From Tillus elongatus (taxonomy: Eukaryota > Arthropoda > Insecta > Coleoptera > Cleridae): a stretch of 64,000 bases of DNA. The position numbers were made by a program, and so were the translations under genes. The notes below the pieces were generated by a model. It ran no database searches, was not told the origin of the DNA, and saw only the letters and a list, made by a program, of their open reading frames with translations. Below are positions 23,590 through 38,430 of this stretch, in pieces. The stretch lies in assembly GCA_964006375.1 (NCBI GenBank), contig OZ023262.1, positions 93,197,654 to 93,261,653 on the forward strand, read 5' to 3'. The stretch's first letter is position 1. Each line of letters begins with the position of its first letter.

Positions 23590-24312
23590 TTAAGCTACAT
23601 CCCAAGCGACTCACATCATACGTACCCACAAAAAATGGCCAGTCTGAATTTTTTAGTAAATCGGTTAATTAATTTTCCTTTAAACAAAAGTAGATATACC
23701 AAAGAATTAAATTATATTAAGAACGTGGCCGAATATAACGGATATACTGCTTGCTTAGTGGAAAAATTAATCAACAAACAGAAAACAAAGAAAATGTTGA
23801 GGGAATCAACGACGTTCAGAAGAGAAAAATCGGAAAAAAACTTTGTTTGCTTACCATTTGAACCTAGAATCACGAGGGGTCTAGACAGCATTTTTAAAAA
23901 AGCCGACTTACAGGTAGCATTTTCAACAACAAATACTTTAAAAAACTTGCTAGGTAATCCAAAAGACAAGGATAGCGCGGACAAAATGTCGGGAATTTAT
24001 GAAATAAGTTGTAAAGATTGTAATCTTAAATACGTCGGACAAACAAAAAGATCGATTGGAATCAGATTCAAAGAACACATATCCCAATTACGTTACGGTA
24101 CTGTAGATAAGTCTGCCGTCGCCCGACATATTTGGGATAATAATCATCACGCTGATAAAGACAATCTGAAATTAATAAAAAATGTTAGAAAACCAGGACA
24201 GCTAAATGGGTTCGAAAGCATATATATTGCGAAATATAGTTGCAACAAAGAATGTATGAACAGTGCACCAGCGCCAATTACGAGTCACTTGATCGATTAC
24301 TTTGCTGAATAA
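23590..24312 (+). CDS. Penelope-like RT tail plus GIY-YIG nuclease, right arm
   Basis: An uninterrupted frame from the junction to the stop at 24312, about 240 codons. It begins in the RT thumb (LSYIPSDSHHTYPQKMASLN), passes the linker CLPFEPRITRGLDSIFKKA, and ends in a complete GIY-YIG domain (GIYEISCKDCNLKYVGQT, RSIGIRFKEH, AVARHIWDNNHH, then LIDYFAE and stop). It lacks its own start and RT core, so it is a truncated copy whose nuclease domain happens to be unbroken; at its left the frame continues into inverted left-arm sequence. Expression is not implied. Confidence 0.85.
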   Translation, partial: LSYIPSDSHHTYPQKMASLNFLVNRLINFPLNKSRYTKELNYIKNVAEYNGYTACLVEKLINKQKTKKMLRESTTFRREKSEKNFVCLPFEPRITRGLDSIFKKADLQVAFSTTNTLKNLLGNPKDKDSADKMSGIYEISCKDCNLKYVGQTKRSIGIRFKEHISQLRYGTVDKSAVARHIWDNNHHADKDNLKLIKNVRKPGQLNGFESIYIAKYSCNKECMNSAPAPITSHLIDYFAE

Positions 24313-24779
24313 AATTCCCACGTTTTCGGCACGTTTTTACCGATAACACAAGTATACAGTTATTGCCGCCAAAGGAACCGTTGTTAATTTAGCTGTCGTT
24401 GAACTTTCTCAAGATTGTTACAGATGGACACTTTTAGATAAAGCAGTAGGGATAGCGCAAAGACCTGGTCAGGCGATAAAAATACAAAACACTTTGGAAT
24501 TTGTCTACGACTAGTGTGTCATCTCGGTTCGATCTGTTTACCTGAGATCCGGTATATAAGTTGATGTTAGTTTTTTAAGTATTTAGAATGTTTAATCCTC
24601 TCATGACGCTAACTTGGTTAGTGAAACGATCGTCAGGTCTTTTAAAATGTGTTGTGGTGATTTGGGTTCTCCAAGTGTACTTATCAGTGCTCATCACAGG
24701 TTCCAATCTTCACTTAGTACTTTATATGTTCAAATGAATTAACTCTAAAAATAAATTTATTAAGAAATTTCTATTTTCT

Positions 24780-25135
24780 ATGGAGCTAGAAAACTTGGTA
24801 CTTACATGTAAATACTGCAAGTCGCTTTAAAAAAATTGTGTTACAGATTTCATTAAAGTTACAAAAGTTTTCCAGAAAAATATTAATTATTTACAAACGG
24901 AATTTCATGCCAAATTATCAATGTGGCTGGTATTTTTTCTTATTAACTGCTTGGATGGTTTTGTTTAAGTCGACCCAATCGAACAAATTTTTTCAAACAA
25001 AAGAACCGAAAAGGTATTTTACATAGGTTTTACTATGGCTCAAAATTGGCGATTTTAGCTTAATGGGAAATTAAGTTCTCGGATTTGAAATCTTATTACG
25101 AAAATTCTCTACCACAACGTACTTGTTGCACCCAG
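24780..25135 (-). repeat. Family Y copy, inverted
   Basis: Reverse complement of about 15247-15640: CATTAAAGTTACAAAAG, the CAAACGGAATTTCATGCC block, TTTTACTATGGCTCAAAA and terminus CCACAACGTACTTGTTGCAC. Confidence 0.7.
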
Positions 25136-25139
25136 ACAC

Positions 25140-25625
25140 TCTTCATAGCTTATTTACGGTTGCTGTATCCATACTTTTTTAAATGATAAAATATTATAGC
25201 TGTCTATGTGAGACTGACAAACAAGGCAAACTCAAATTCATTTTTGGAAAAATATTATAAACAAATGAAATGAAGTAACAATTTAAACGTAAATTAAAAT
25301 CTTGGTTCTCGGATTCGTCACGGGGGCTCTCCTCCCCCTTCTGCATACCTACAATCGCCCTCAATGCATAAACAAGAACAATATAAACATGAAAATTTCT
25401 TCGGATTAACCCTCAAGAAAGTTGTGGGACCTGCGGTGAATAAGGGTTCTAAGCAAAGCAAACAGGATTTTAAGGAAGTATAGCGGCAAAATAGGTAAAA
25501 GGTAGCTTATAGAGGTCAAACTAAGTTGTTTTTTCGAACTTTCCGCTCACATTTCCTTTTTATCTTTTTCTCCGCGTGCACTTCTATTCACTCCTGGTCC
25601 GGTAACTTTCTTAGGGGCCGTTTGC
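25140..25625 (-). repeat. Inverted copy of the 14700-15240 repeat
   Basis: TGTGAGACTGACAAACAAGG, CTCTCCTCCCCCTTCTGC, GAAAGTTGTGGGACC and TTCCGCTCACATTTCCTTTT pair with the plus-strand copy at 14820-15200. Confidence 0.7.
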
Positions 25626-25859
25626 AAGAATGTTTTCTTGTGGTATGTGTATTCAGAAAGGGTTCTATGCATGTTTCTGAATTTTTCCTAAAGGTTCCCG
25701 TGTGCTAAACAACGAATTTACCTAAAATTTAATTTTTTATTATTTTCTTCATTTTTTCTATTATTAATTAACTTGTGTTACAAATTTCCTTAAAGTTACA
25801 AAAAAATAATTATTTACAAAGGGAATGTACACATGATATCAACACACGATTGACAAGTA

Positions 25860-25977
25860 GTTTTACATTGCTCGTCGCTGTCATTGTTTCTGTCATTGCT
25901 GACATGTGCCATCGCCAGCCAGTGTCACTAATCTATATATCAAGATACAACATATTTCCCCTTTAACAAGACCCGAA
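25860..25977 (-). mobile_element. Gypsy polypurine tract and LTR start
   Basis: On the minus strand a purine run (AAAGGGGAAATATG, about 25977-25964) follows the integrase remnant. Then comes TTGTATCTTGATATATAGAT and a segment rich in GACAGAAACAATGACAGCG, which looks like a PPT and the 5' part of a 3' LTR. The far LTR end was not found. Confidence 0.5.
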
Positions 25978-26009
25978 GGGAAGGTAACAAACAATATGAT
26001 AATTTTAAT

Positions 26010-26760
26010 ACATAATGTAGTCCTTGAACTTTTGAGGATAATATACTTTCGCCTTAGGTCTCTGGCACCTGCACACCATCACCACTAACACCTCTATGAT
26101 TCTCCAGAATCACTGCCTCATCTGGATTTTCATTTAGGTTGATATCATCCCCATAGATTTGAGTGTCTGATTAAAGGTTTACTGAGTGAGTGTCTAAGAT
26201 GGTATGAGTTTCTACGAATGATATTTCCTCGTTCATTTTAAATTAAATATGAAGGTGGAGTTGAAAGTGTTTTACTGAGTTTATCAGGTTTCCATATTGT
26301 CCCTTCTTATTACAATGTTATCTCCTTGGTTATTTTACAGTATTTCTATCATAGTAGGACTTATACTTAAATGCTGTATTTTTTTAATATGTTGCTAACA
26401 TTTTCCTGCGTATGAGGTTCCAATTTTTTATCTGATATTGGTACTCTTATCTTTAACAATCTAGACATTAACAATTCTGAAGGGCTTGCGTTTAGTTGAG
26501 ATATAGGGATGCATCGTTATTCAAGTAAGGCAAGGTACATATATTTCCATTCTTCTACATACTTTATAAATATTTACTTTGCTAAGTGGACCGCCTTTTC
26601 TGCTAACCCATTACTACGTGGATGTATAGGGCTTGACGTTACAACAACAAATTTCCATTGTGAAGCATGCCGTTTAACTTTACAAGAGTTAAATGGCATA
26701 TTGTAACAGTTAAAAATTCTGGGTATCCCATCAGTTGAAAAAAATATTTTTAAGGACTGT
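26010..26760 (-). pseudogene. Ty3/gypsy integrase remnant
   Basis: Minus-strand frames read TDGIPRIF, then PFNSCKVKRHASQWKF, VVTSSPIHPRSNGLAEKAVH, ISQLNASPSELLMSRLL and, after a frameshift, a C-terminal RRNSYHLR. This is the second half of a retroviral-type integrase core (the SPxxPxSNGLAExAV block carries the catalytic Glu) and the RRNRxHLR C-terminus common in insect gypsy elements. Several stops are present, and RT, protease and gag are not found to the right. It shares no close sequence with the gypsy element at 50733. Confidence 0.8.
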
Positions 26761-26924
26761 ATAATATAATCTGCTGCTTATTATTTAGTTGGATAATCTC
26801 CAGGCGCTTTGAATATGAGTCTATTTATACAAAATAAGCTTTGCTATGATACGTTAGTATATTTGCAGCGACAATGTCAAATGAAAGTTTAGGAGATTCA
26901 CACTAAATTAATTCTTCTTTTTAG

Positions 26925-27300
<376 letters not shown>

Positions 27301-27539
27301 AATTATAAAATTAATTTTAAAATTGTCGAAGTGATTGAAACAAATATTTACAACTAAAAAGAACATGGACAGACATGGTTGTGTACAAATTTTTAAGTTG
27401 TTTGATCAAAGGAAAATAAAGTTATTCGAAATTAATAATAAAATAATCCTCGACATCACTTCAAATTCTGTCATGCAATATCTACAATGTTGGACAAAGA
27501 CAGATGACATTATCTGTACTGCTATGCCTTTTAAATAAA

Positions 27540-27905
27540 TCGTAGAAAATTGTTTGCAAAAACTGGATGAGTTGACTAAAACAAAACCATCCAAACAATT
27601 AATAATAGCCTGCCATATTTATAATTTGACAGGTACATTCCCTTTGTAAATAATTAATTTTTTGCTGAAAAACTGTTGTAACTTTAATTAAATTTGTAAC
27701 AGGATTTTTTAAATGGTACAGTACTTAAATATTATATCTTAGACCAAATTTAAATTTTTTAGCTCCATATATATATATTTTTTGAAATAATCGCTAACTG
27801 GGGTCCATTTCAATTTAAAGAATTAGTTTTAATAATATATCTTACTAATAGAGTACAATTCTTATGAAAATTCACCACTGCAACGCACTTGCTGCATGCC
27901 GAAAT
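27540..27905 (+). repeat. Family Y copy with unoccupied insertion site
   Basis: Contains GCCATATTTATAATTTGACA, TTAGCTCCATATATAT, GAATTAGTTTTAATAATATA and the terminus CTGCAACGCACTTGCTGCAT. At 27840-27850 TTACTAATAGAGTACAATTC is continuous, showing the pre-insertion state of 15701-15876. Confidence 0.75.
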
Positions 27906-28424
27906 TTTTTATTTATTGTATACATTGGTATGCTAAAATTTGTCGCTTTTGGAGGCAAAGTTTGTCCTGGTATTAGGAAATAAATGGTTCAGGGCTGACA
28001 ATTTACACAATTGTTAGTTGATTGTACATTGTACACAGCTCTATTAAATTTTGTCTAAACTACCGTGACAACATACTACCTGATCCTGCACCGAGATGGC
28101 GTCGATTATACGATGTACATGGACCTCGCCCACTGAGCTACGCACTATATGCATTTACTAGCAGGGATATCCTATTGTTCAAGGTTTTACAATTTACATA
28201 AAACCATTTTGACTTACAATGAATTTTTTGCTTATATTTTAATGTAATCAAGAAAATTAACGACTTAAACACATATCTAGGAGCTTGTTAGTTATTTCTT
28301 GTAGTATTTTTCACACACATTCTGATCAACCAATTTTTATGTTTTAACTTTCTTGAATCAGAGTTCATTAATTGAAACATATTTATGATAGAGATATAAA
28401 TTTTGATACATAGGACAACCTTTT
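27906..28424. other. AT-rich sequence, nothing recognised
   Basis: No supported coding or repeat feature. Confidence 0.35.
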
Positions 28425-28945
<521 letters not shown>

Positions 28946-29061
28946 AACCAATTTCCATTGTATCCTCAGGTGGTATCCAAATATTGAGTGCCTTTTCCCG
29001 TAACTTTTTCTTTTTTAACGCACGTTTAGATACATTGAAGTTATACGTTGAAAAAGACCAC

Positions 29062-29063
<2 letters not shown>

Positions 29064-29133
<70 letters not shown>
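29064..29133. repeat. (TA)n array
   Basis: About 70 bp TA immediately left of the TIR at 29134. Confidence 0.95.
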
Positions 29134-29137
<4 letters not shown>

Positions 29138-29189
29138 GTTTCACTTAAAGTGGCGCAATTCATCATTTCGTAACGGGCCGGCCGACTTT

Positions 29190-29193
<4 letters not shown>

Positions 29194-29269
<76 letters not shown>
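29194..29269. repeat. (TA)n array inside the composite element
   Basis: About 76 bp TA between the left TIR and the Penelope ends. Confidence 0.95.
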
Positions 29270-29274
<5 letters not shown>

Positions 29275-29277
29275 AGA

Positions 29278-29435
29278 TAAATACACTTGTAGAACCCAAA
29301 TCATCACAACACATCTCTGAAAAAATCTGACGATCGTTTCACAAACAAAGTTTGCGTCACTAGAGGATGGAAAGTTATATTTTTTGTCTCACTTATCAGT
29401 GCTCATCGCAGGTATCAATCTCTACTTAGCTACTT
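29278..29435. mobile_element. Minimal Penelope-like insertion, inverted ends only
   Basis: The left part AATACACTTGTAGAACCCAA with GACGATCGTTTCACAAACAA is a minus-oriented 3' end. The right part CTTATCAGTGCTCATCGCAG is a plus-oriented 3' end. The architecture is that of the dimers at 22180 and 44494, with everything between removed. No target duplication is certain. Confidence 0.7.
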
Positions 29436-29457
29436 TCGGAAATAATGGAGTTGTATC

Positions 29458-29990
29458 TTTGCAAAATTTAAGATGCTGGTCCGATCAAAGTACGCATTGT
29501 GTACCACTTTGCAAAAGGGAGTATACAGACTAGCCTGCAACGGTAGACTGAAGATCAACCCAGGCTGCAGTGACCAAATGAGGTCAGACTTTGCGAACCC
29601 ACGAATCTTCACCAGTTCTGGGCGTGACAAATGGCACTGCCAGGGGAGCCATTATGTACTGGGTCAGAAACGAACACAATGTGTACTGGGAAGACTGTCT
29701 AGGGTTCAGACATGGGAAGTCAGTAATTGAGGAACCAAGTTCAAAGAGAGCTGTGGAGCTGCTAAATCTTAGCAGAGGACAGCTCAGAGACATAACAGGA
29801 CTCTTGACGGGACAGTCGTAAAATGAGGCGGTTCGAGGGTGACCTAGCATGAAGACCTGGCATGGAGACCGTCAGCCTAGACCGGAGACAGAGCAATATA
29901 AAACTTCACCGTACCAATTGCTGTGCAGACTAGTTCAAAGCACAGTGATTTTGGAATGGGTGAAGTAGGAAATACAAAGGACAATAAGCC
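29458..29990 (+). pseudogene. Non-LTR retrotransposon RNase H 3' remnant
   Basis: The frame at 29591-29821 reads GAIMYWVRNEHNVYWEDC, SSKRAVELLNLSRGQL and RDITGLLTGQS before a stop. This is the region just after RNase H in I/LOA/R1-like elements (compare LLELNRQLSTLVGLYTGHC at 59900). Further on, SPYQLLCRLVQS in another frame resembles the terminal Cys-rich motif. No RT is attached. Confidence 0.65.
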
Positions 29991-30128
29991 ATAGGCTGCA
30001 GTGCTATCGGGGCGCAAAGACACGGACGAGCCCTGAGGGAGAAAAAACATAAAGTATTTTATTTAAAGGTTTTGAAAATCGGCCGACCTCTTTTGATTTA
30101 ATGAATTGTCGCCACTTAAGTGAAACAC

Positions 30129-30132
<4 letters not shown>

Positions 30133-30203
<71 letters not shown>
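30133..30203. repeat. (TA)n array
   Basis: About 70 bp TA between the right TIR of the composite element and a family Z half. Confidence 0.95.
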
Positions 30204-30206
<3 letters not shown>

Positions 30207-30335
30207 CATATAGAACTTGAAACTGACCCGGAATATGGGTTTTAAGAGTCCTAGTTTGCACATATCTTCTAAATTAAAAAGCCGCTCTCTCATTAGCGAA
30301 TGTTTCCTACGAAAATGTAGCCAAACTCACGAATA
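30204..30335 (-). repeat. Family Z half, copy 4
   Basis: After the TA array: GAACATATAGAACTTG, GACCCGGAATATGGGTT, GAGTCCTAGTTTGCACAT and CATTAGCGAATG, the same order as at 28801-28915. The composite element separates it from its other half. Confidence 0.75.
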
Positions 30336-32053
30336 ATAAATAACTTAAGAGCCATCCCAGTCAAACCGCTTTTCTGGGAAAAGAACGCTTCCCTTACAAC
30401 AAATATGTATATCTGACACCAATTGGATCCAGTTTTGCAGAAAGAGACCAACCCGCAATATAGCAAAATTTCAGCTATTCGTTATAATTCGTTGCGTTTT
30501 AACCCATTCTTCATTTTGCATAAAACGGCCAGCTGATATCCTAGCGTTTTGAAAGTGAAAACTATATTAGAGAAAATACCTAATTTCAAAATCATAGATC
30601 ATTCTCTTGCCAAAACAATCCGAACCACTTGGACAAGACATAAAATGTTCTATAATCTACTGGTGTATTGCAGAATGCATCCAAGCCACACGGTCGGCAG
30701 TCGCTATTCGTTTAACCTTGGACCAAGGGGGTTGGATGCATATTGCAAAACTTAAATTCGCAATAAACGAGAGATAAAGCGGGATTGTTGTGGGTTGGAT
30801 GTTTTCTCCAGAAATCGAACCTATCACATAACCTGAAATATATATCAGTATAATAAATAAAATTCTGTCTTGCCGATTAGTCAGTTGCTGTTGTGTTGGA
30901 AGCTGGATAAATAAACGATTGTATTTGTTGATACTTAGATTTTAATATTCATAGTGAAAAAGTGTGTAGTTGAAGATAATAAGAAATCGTGGTGCCACAA
31001 TTTTGGAAGTTATCAAGGAAAAAAATCCACAAGCAGTCAAAATACAAACAGGTAATAATTGCCTTATATAATTTCCGAATAGTGTTAGCTTAAAATTTAT
31101 TGTAAGTTTCTTATTAAAATAATATTTCGCTTTTTATATTTAATAGCAAAATAATCGAAAATGCGTGCATCTTTATTAGCGAGTTATTTTGCATAAACAG
31201 TCTTATTTTGCAAATGATCTTTTCATGAAAAGTTTTTTATTTAATAATAACATATATACAAATTCCCAACTCTGATAATACCATTGTTCCAAAAAAAACT
31301 GTTGTTGCTACATGCAACTTTGATACTGGTACCAATTTGGCAAATTTTAATCAAACCACTTATAATTTCTGCTAAGAAATTAGATATTTATCATTATGCA
31401 TTATGCATCACAATAGATATTGTATTTTGATTACAGTTACTGTTAGATTTTATATTTTTTTGTTAGATATATTGGTAACCAGTCCTGGTAGTACCCCACT
31501 TATTGGAAAAAACATTTACAGTGTTGGAACCTGTGGAAATAGCATTTATCAGAGTACTTTTAAGTGAAGCCGAGTATGACCTCGAAAATAGTCACAATGC
31601 CAACTACCTTCCTAGCCAAGACAATCCAAAACATCACCTGAAGGAGTTTGTTTCTAGTGAGTAGATTTCTACTTCACTCTATAAGGGAAGTGGGTATGGT
31701 AATTGTGCAAAATTCACTTTTTCAATAAAACTTTTTTGTCGTCTTGAGGTATGCCTGGAGCACAAAATCCACATTTTCTTAACTTCGTCCGTCTATCTGT
31801 CTGTCGGTCTGCCTGTCTGTAGTCACCTTTTTGTTTTTACGCAAAATTTTTGCCCCCATATGTAACAGTTACTAAAATGTACGAAATGTATACCAGAGAG
31901 TGTCTACAACCCTGCGAGTATTACAAAATAAAAGCAAACTTTTTATTTAAAGTTTGACTTGCGAACCAAAACACTTAAAAGATATACTTGCAATAAATGC
32001 GACAGTCTTAAAATGAAATAGATAACGAAAAAAATGATAAAAAGAAACAGTAA
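30336..32053. other. AT-rich sequence; possible upstream exons not resolved
   Basis: No clear gene. A GTCTGTCGGTCTGCCTGTCTG-like tract lies at about 31790-31822. A short open stretch near 31565-31665 ending at GTGAGTAG could be an exon of the downstream ORF, but no homology supports it. Confidence 0.3.
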
Positions 32054-33073
32054 CTGATTGAACAACATAAACAATACCTCGGGGAGGCTGAACATGCACA
32101 AACCTTGAGAAGAGAAGATTTCAAAACAGCTAAGGAGATGAATGACTATGAGTGCCTAACTTTTGACCTGGAAAAAACGCTGCCACTTCCGCGAATCTCA
32201 GCTAACATCGTATTCTACAAAAGACAACTTTGGGTATACAATGCGGGAGTATGCAGTGGAACGGATGATCGTGGTTACTGCTACGTTTGGTCTAAAGGTG
32301 TCGCTGGAAGAGGGGCACAGGAAGTAGGATTGTGCTTGATAAAACACATTCAAAACAATTTAAAACCCGAAGTTAAACATTTAACTTTGTGGAGCCATTC
32401 TTGCGGAGGTCAAAATCGTAATCTCAAACTGATCTTAATATTAAAACATATTTTGCATTCATCACAATATCTTGAAGACATCATTTTGAAATTTTTATGC
32501 TCAGGTCACAGTTTCATGCCTAACGACTCGAATTTCGGAGATATAGGATCAGCTTTGAAACACCAACAACGGTTGTATCTAGTTGCAGATTATATAAACG
32601 TAATGAAACTGTGTAGAAAGAAAAATCCATTTGTAGTCACTGAGATGACTTCGAAGGACTTTTTTGGTACAACTAATGTAGAAAAAAATATAACAAATAA
32701 AAAAATTTCTGTTGATGGTGAGAAAATTAACTGGCTAAATATAAAATCTGTAGAAATAGAAAAAAATAAATCTTTTTTGTTATAAATTCAACAAAACACT
32801 TTTCAGGGTCCCTTCGAAGAAGCCAATATAAAGAAAGTAACGAGAGGACGGCAACCTGAGAATCAAAAGGATCTATTTCTATATTTGGTCCACTTATGGC
32901 CTCGAGGAAAAGCTATAACTGAGCCAAAACTTGCCAATTTACGTGAAATGTATCATCTTATACCACCTGACTGTCTAAATTTTTACCAGAAACTGAAAGG
33001 AAATGCAAATATTAAAGAGGATATTGATGGCTTCAACACCGAAAATCTCGACTGGGCCATCGAAGAGAAGTAA
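32054..33073 (+). pseudogene. Transposase-like orphan gene (insect DUF7869-type?)
   Basis: A long open frame (to 32785) carries YECLTFDLEKTLPLPR, FYKRQLWVYNAGVCSG, GYCYVWSKGVAGRGAQEVG, LWSHSCGGQNRNLKLI and LCSGHSFMPNDSNFGDI. It stops after KNKSFLL. A second frame (about 32885-33073) resumes with HLWPRGKAITEPKLANLR, YHLIPPDCLNFYQKL and EDIDGFNTENL, then stops. Together they match a multi-copy insect/cnidarian family with SDSCGGQNRN and SGHSFLPNDxDF motifs. I believe it is annotated DUF7869-like and may be derived from a DDE transposase; the name and function are from memory. Here SDS is SHS, losing one acid. A frameshift or intron near 32786-32884 separates the parts, and no start ATG is obvious. 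Confidence 0.6.
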
Positions 33074-33789
33074 ATTCTTATAACTCCTAATATTATAATG
33101 AACACTAAAATATTTACTTGTTTTTTTATTTCTTGTTTTTTTTTAATGAAATACCTCATTCTAAATAGATTCAAAAGACTTATTTTTTTTTGCAGAAAGC
33201 ACCCAAGCCTCAAAAAAACAATGCTATATAAAAAAAAGAAATATTCGAAAAAGCTTGTTTATTTAGAACACTTCAACAAAAACTAGGGTTCAAATGTTGC
33301 GGGGGTATCAATATTTTGAGAAAAACAATGTATTTATTATAAAAATTTATTTTCTAATTTGACACAAAACATACTTGGTGTGGGTTGGTCGCTTTCTGCA
33401 AAACTGGGTCCAATTAATATCTTATTGAAAAAAAGTGAGACTTGAATTTAATGGCTTGCTGCGTATATATATTAAATTATTTTAAAAGGAGCAAACGACT
33501 TGACGAACTAAACTATTTTTATATACCCTGTTAATCCTATTTTTTTTATAATATGTACAATCATGTATAGCGAAAATGCAACTCAGGTCATCAGGCAGAG
33601 TTGAATACTAGTAAATCCACTATGTATATGTAATATATAACAGAGGATGGATATTTTTCAGCCGGCACTTTGTGGTGCAATACAGACAAAACCAATGATT
33701 AACAACAATCAATGGATTAACAAAATGTTATCTGCCTGAAACATATACTTTTCAATCACAATTTGCAAAAGCAATGTTGATTTTAGCTG

Positions 33790-34165
33790 AACTAAATCCA
33801 ACATGTGCAGCGGTGATACAAATAATTAAAATAGAACAATTACCGTTAGTTGCAGGCAAATTATATAAATTAATAACAATTTGCATCAGGATGAATAATG
33901 CAGATATAACGTAAATTAGAGCCAGAATCATTTAGTTAATTAGTATGAAATATGGCATTGAAATTGTGTATTGAAAGCAGTAAATATAATGCGTGAATCG
34001 TGCTTCGTTTACACGAATTTCAGTTGTCTCGCTAAAAAAGTTTTTCTATTTCTGCGATGTATCAAAACAATTTTTTAGTGGCAAATAAAGCGCCGACGAC
34101 TGGGTTAGTAAACAGTGTCACGCAATATGTCCTAACCATATTTCTCAAAGTATCTATATAAATAA
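33790..34165 (+). repeat. Dispersed repeat family V, copy 1
   Basis: Blocks GTTGCAGGCAAAT, GAAATTGTGTATTGAAA, GCGAATCGTGCTT-like, CAGTGTCACGCAATATG and CAAAGTATCTATAT match 61632-61945 in the same orientation. No ORF. Confidence 0.75.
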
Positions 34166-34289
34166 AATAAATAAATGCCGACCTTGATATAAAAAAAAGA
34201 AAGATAACTATACCAAATATTTCGTATACATACTCGTGCTCACTACCACCCAGTGTCACGTCTATTAGTATATTTTTATGACGCAGTTC

Positions 34290-34985
34290 GTGAAAGAAGC
34301 CGACGTGTCTTTAAGATATCATGACCTTGATTTTTGTACCACAAGATGGACTCTCTTCTTCAATAGTTGATATGTGTTCAAAAATAAGTTTTCAGGAAGG
34401 GCATCCCAAAGCTGCGATGCTCTATCAAAAAAAGGGGATTCATAACGAACCGTTCTACAAGTGGGTAATTTGACACCAAAAGCTGTGTTTTTGGATTAAA
34501 ATGGGTTTTCCGATTAAAATCCTCAAGAAGGGGCACTAAAGAATCAATTTCTCAGGCGCGATGCGAATAGTATTATCGATAGGTATCGGTGGTCAAGAGG
34601 AGCGAGATTGACTGGGATAGATGAATCTCCCATAAGGCGAACAGCTATTTTCTGAGTAGCATCTAGGAGGGTTAAGCTTTTCTTAAGGGCAGCGCCCCAG
34701 ACATAAGAACAATATTTCAACTGTGGACGGATTTGTGCTTTATACAGCCTCAAAACTGCTGTAATGAAAACAAACTTATAAACACGAAACAGAAACCCAA
34801 GCTTCTGTGTCGATAATCTTGCAAACATGTAAGTGCCAGCAAGGATGTTTTGCCTCAGCTATACCCAGTGTAGAGATAGTTGATTTCCTAGGCTCTATAT
34901 TGCCAGCCATCTGAACGTCTGTGCCCCGTAAGTAACTCTTTCTAGAGAAGAGGCAATTATGTATTTCTGAGGCATTAACCATAAC
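34290..34985 (-). pseudogene. Jockey/CR1-like RT C-terminal remnant
   Basis: Minus-strand pieces in order: KSTISTLGI with CWHLHVCKI (34982-34776), then in another frame QKLGFLFRVYKFV, RLYKAQIRPQLKYCSYVWGA and LTLLDATQKIAVRLMGDSSI (34828-34544), then degenerate SPFF and LWDALPENLF-type pieces to about 34300. The order equals the post-RT region of the element at 58400-59020 (KKLGFLFRARKYF, SQVRPNLEYRSHIWGDA, LDSIQKRAIRLIG), but the sequence is another family. 5'-truncated near 34985. Confidence 0.8.
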
Positions 34986-35204
34986 CAGACTTGCAGAGCC
35001 TCATTTGGAAGTCTTAAGAGAGCTCATTAATTGAAGAGGTGGCGAATCGATGAGAACGTGCTTGGAGAGAACTATCTCAAAGCTGTTGTTTCAAAAATTT
35101 GATTTATTCTGAATATATTTATCAAATATTACAATTAGCGTTACCACATGAATTAGGAGTTTTATCGATACAAAACAAATCAGCAAAAATATGTTTACGT
35201 ATTG

Positions 35205-35364
35205 AAAATCTGCACTTTTAGCGAATTTTCGTTGAAAAAAATTCACCATTGAGAAGATAGCGACTTTTGAATTGTGTAAAGTGTTCTTCACATGAACGCG
35301 AACTAGGCCCAGAAGAACACATATGCGGGGTCAGTTTCATTTTTATATGTTTATATATATATAA

Positions 35365-35369
<5 letters not shown>
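35205..35369 (+). repeat. Family Z left half, copy 5
   Basis: TTAGCGAATTTTCGTTG, TCACCATTGAGAAGATAG, ACATGAACGCGAACTAGGCC and GCGGGGTCAGTTTCATTTTT lead into the (TA)n array at 35370. Mariner C occupies the array and the right half is not found beyond it. Confidence 0.8.

Positions 35370-35427
<58 letters not shown>
35370..35427. repeat. (TA)n array, left flank of mariner C
   Basis: About 58 bp TA, with TAAATAAATA at its left edge. Confidence 0.95.
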
Positions 35428-38261
<2,834 letters not shown>

Positions 38262-38430
38262 TCCAAGCACGGTAACATATATAGCTCCTTAAACACTCGG
38301 TGCAACTATAGAAGTTAAGCAAAGTTGGGGACAGTCAACAGTTGAATCAGTGACCTCCTTGGAACACTTGTCGTATACGATGTTTTAGAAAGGCAATGGC
38401 AAAGCACCGAAGTATAAATACCAGTCAAGT
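38262..38430 (+). repeat. 5S rRNA-like SINE candidate
   Basis: GAAGTTAAGCAAAGTTGGGG (38311-38330) and GTGACCTCCTTGGAACACTT (38351-38370) align in order and spacing with the internal promoter half of insect 5S rRNA (AATTAAGCAGCGTCGGG and GACCGCTTGGGAACACC). A tail with AGGCAATGGCAAAGCACCGA and AGTATAAATACC follows. The 5S-like part followed by an unrelated tail fits a SINE3-type element (5S-derived, pol III promoter), but the first half of the 5S match is weak, so a diverged 5S pseudogene is the alternative. Confidence 0.55.

Larger units (their letters stand above)
22180..24720. mobile_element. Penelope-like inverted dimer (family 1) with target duplication
   Basis: Two copies point away from each other, 22180 to about 23580 on the minus strand and about 23580-24720 on the plus strand. 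Both outer ends are the same 3' terminus (ACTTGGAGAACCCAAATC with GACGATCGTTTCACTAACCA on the left, mirrored on the right, plus a few extra bases to TTCCAATCTTCACTTAG). The whole unit is flanked by the 12-bp direct repeat TTTATATGTTCA at 22168-22179 and 24721-24732, so it integrated as one unit. Both arms are 5'-truncated; the left arm reaches about 310 bp further into the RT than the right. Confidence 0.93.
29134..30133. mobile_element. Second TIR element bounded by (TA)n, composite
   Basis: Left end TGTTTCACTTAAAGTGGCGC and right end (opposite strand) TGTTTCACTTAAGTGGCGAC are inverted repeats that stay similar for about 58 bp, to GGTCGGCCGA-type blocks. Both outer borders are (TA)n. The interior is not a transposase: it holds another (TA)n array, Penelope ends and a non-LTR RNase H remnant. 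Presumed non-autonomous Tc1/mariner-type; superfamily inferred from TA borders only. Confidence 0.65.
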
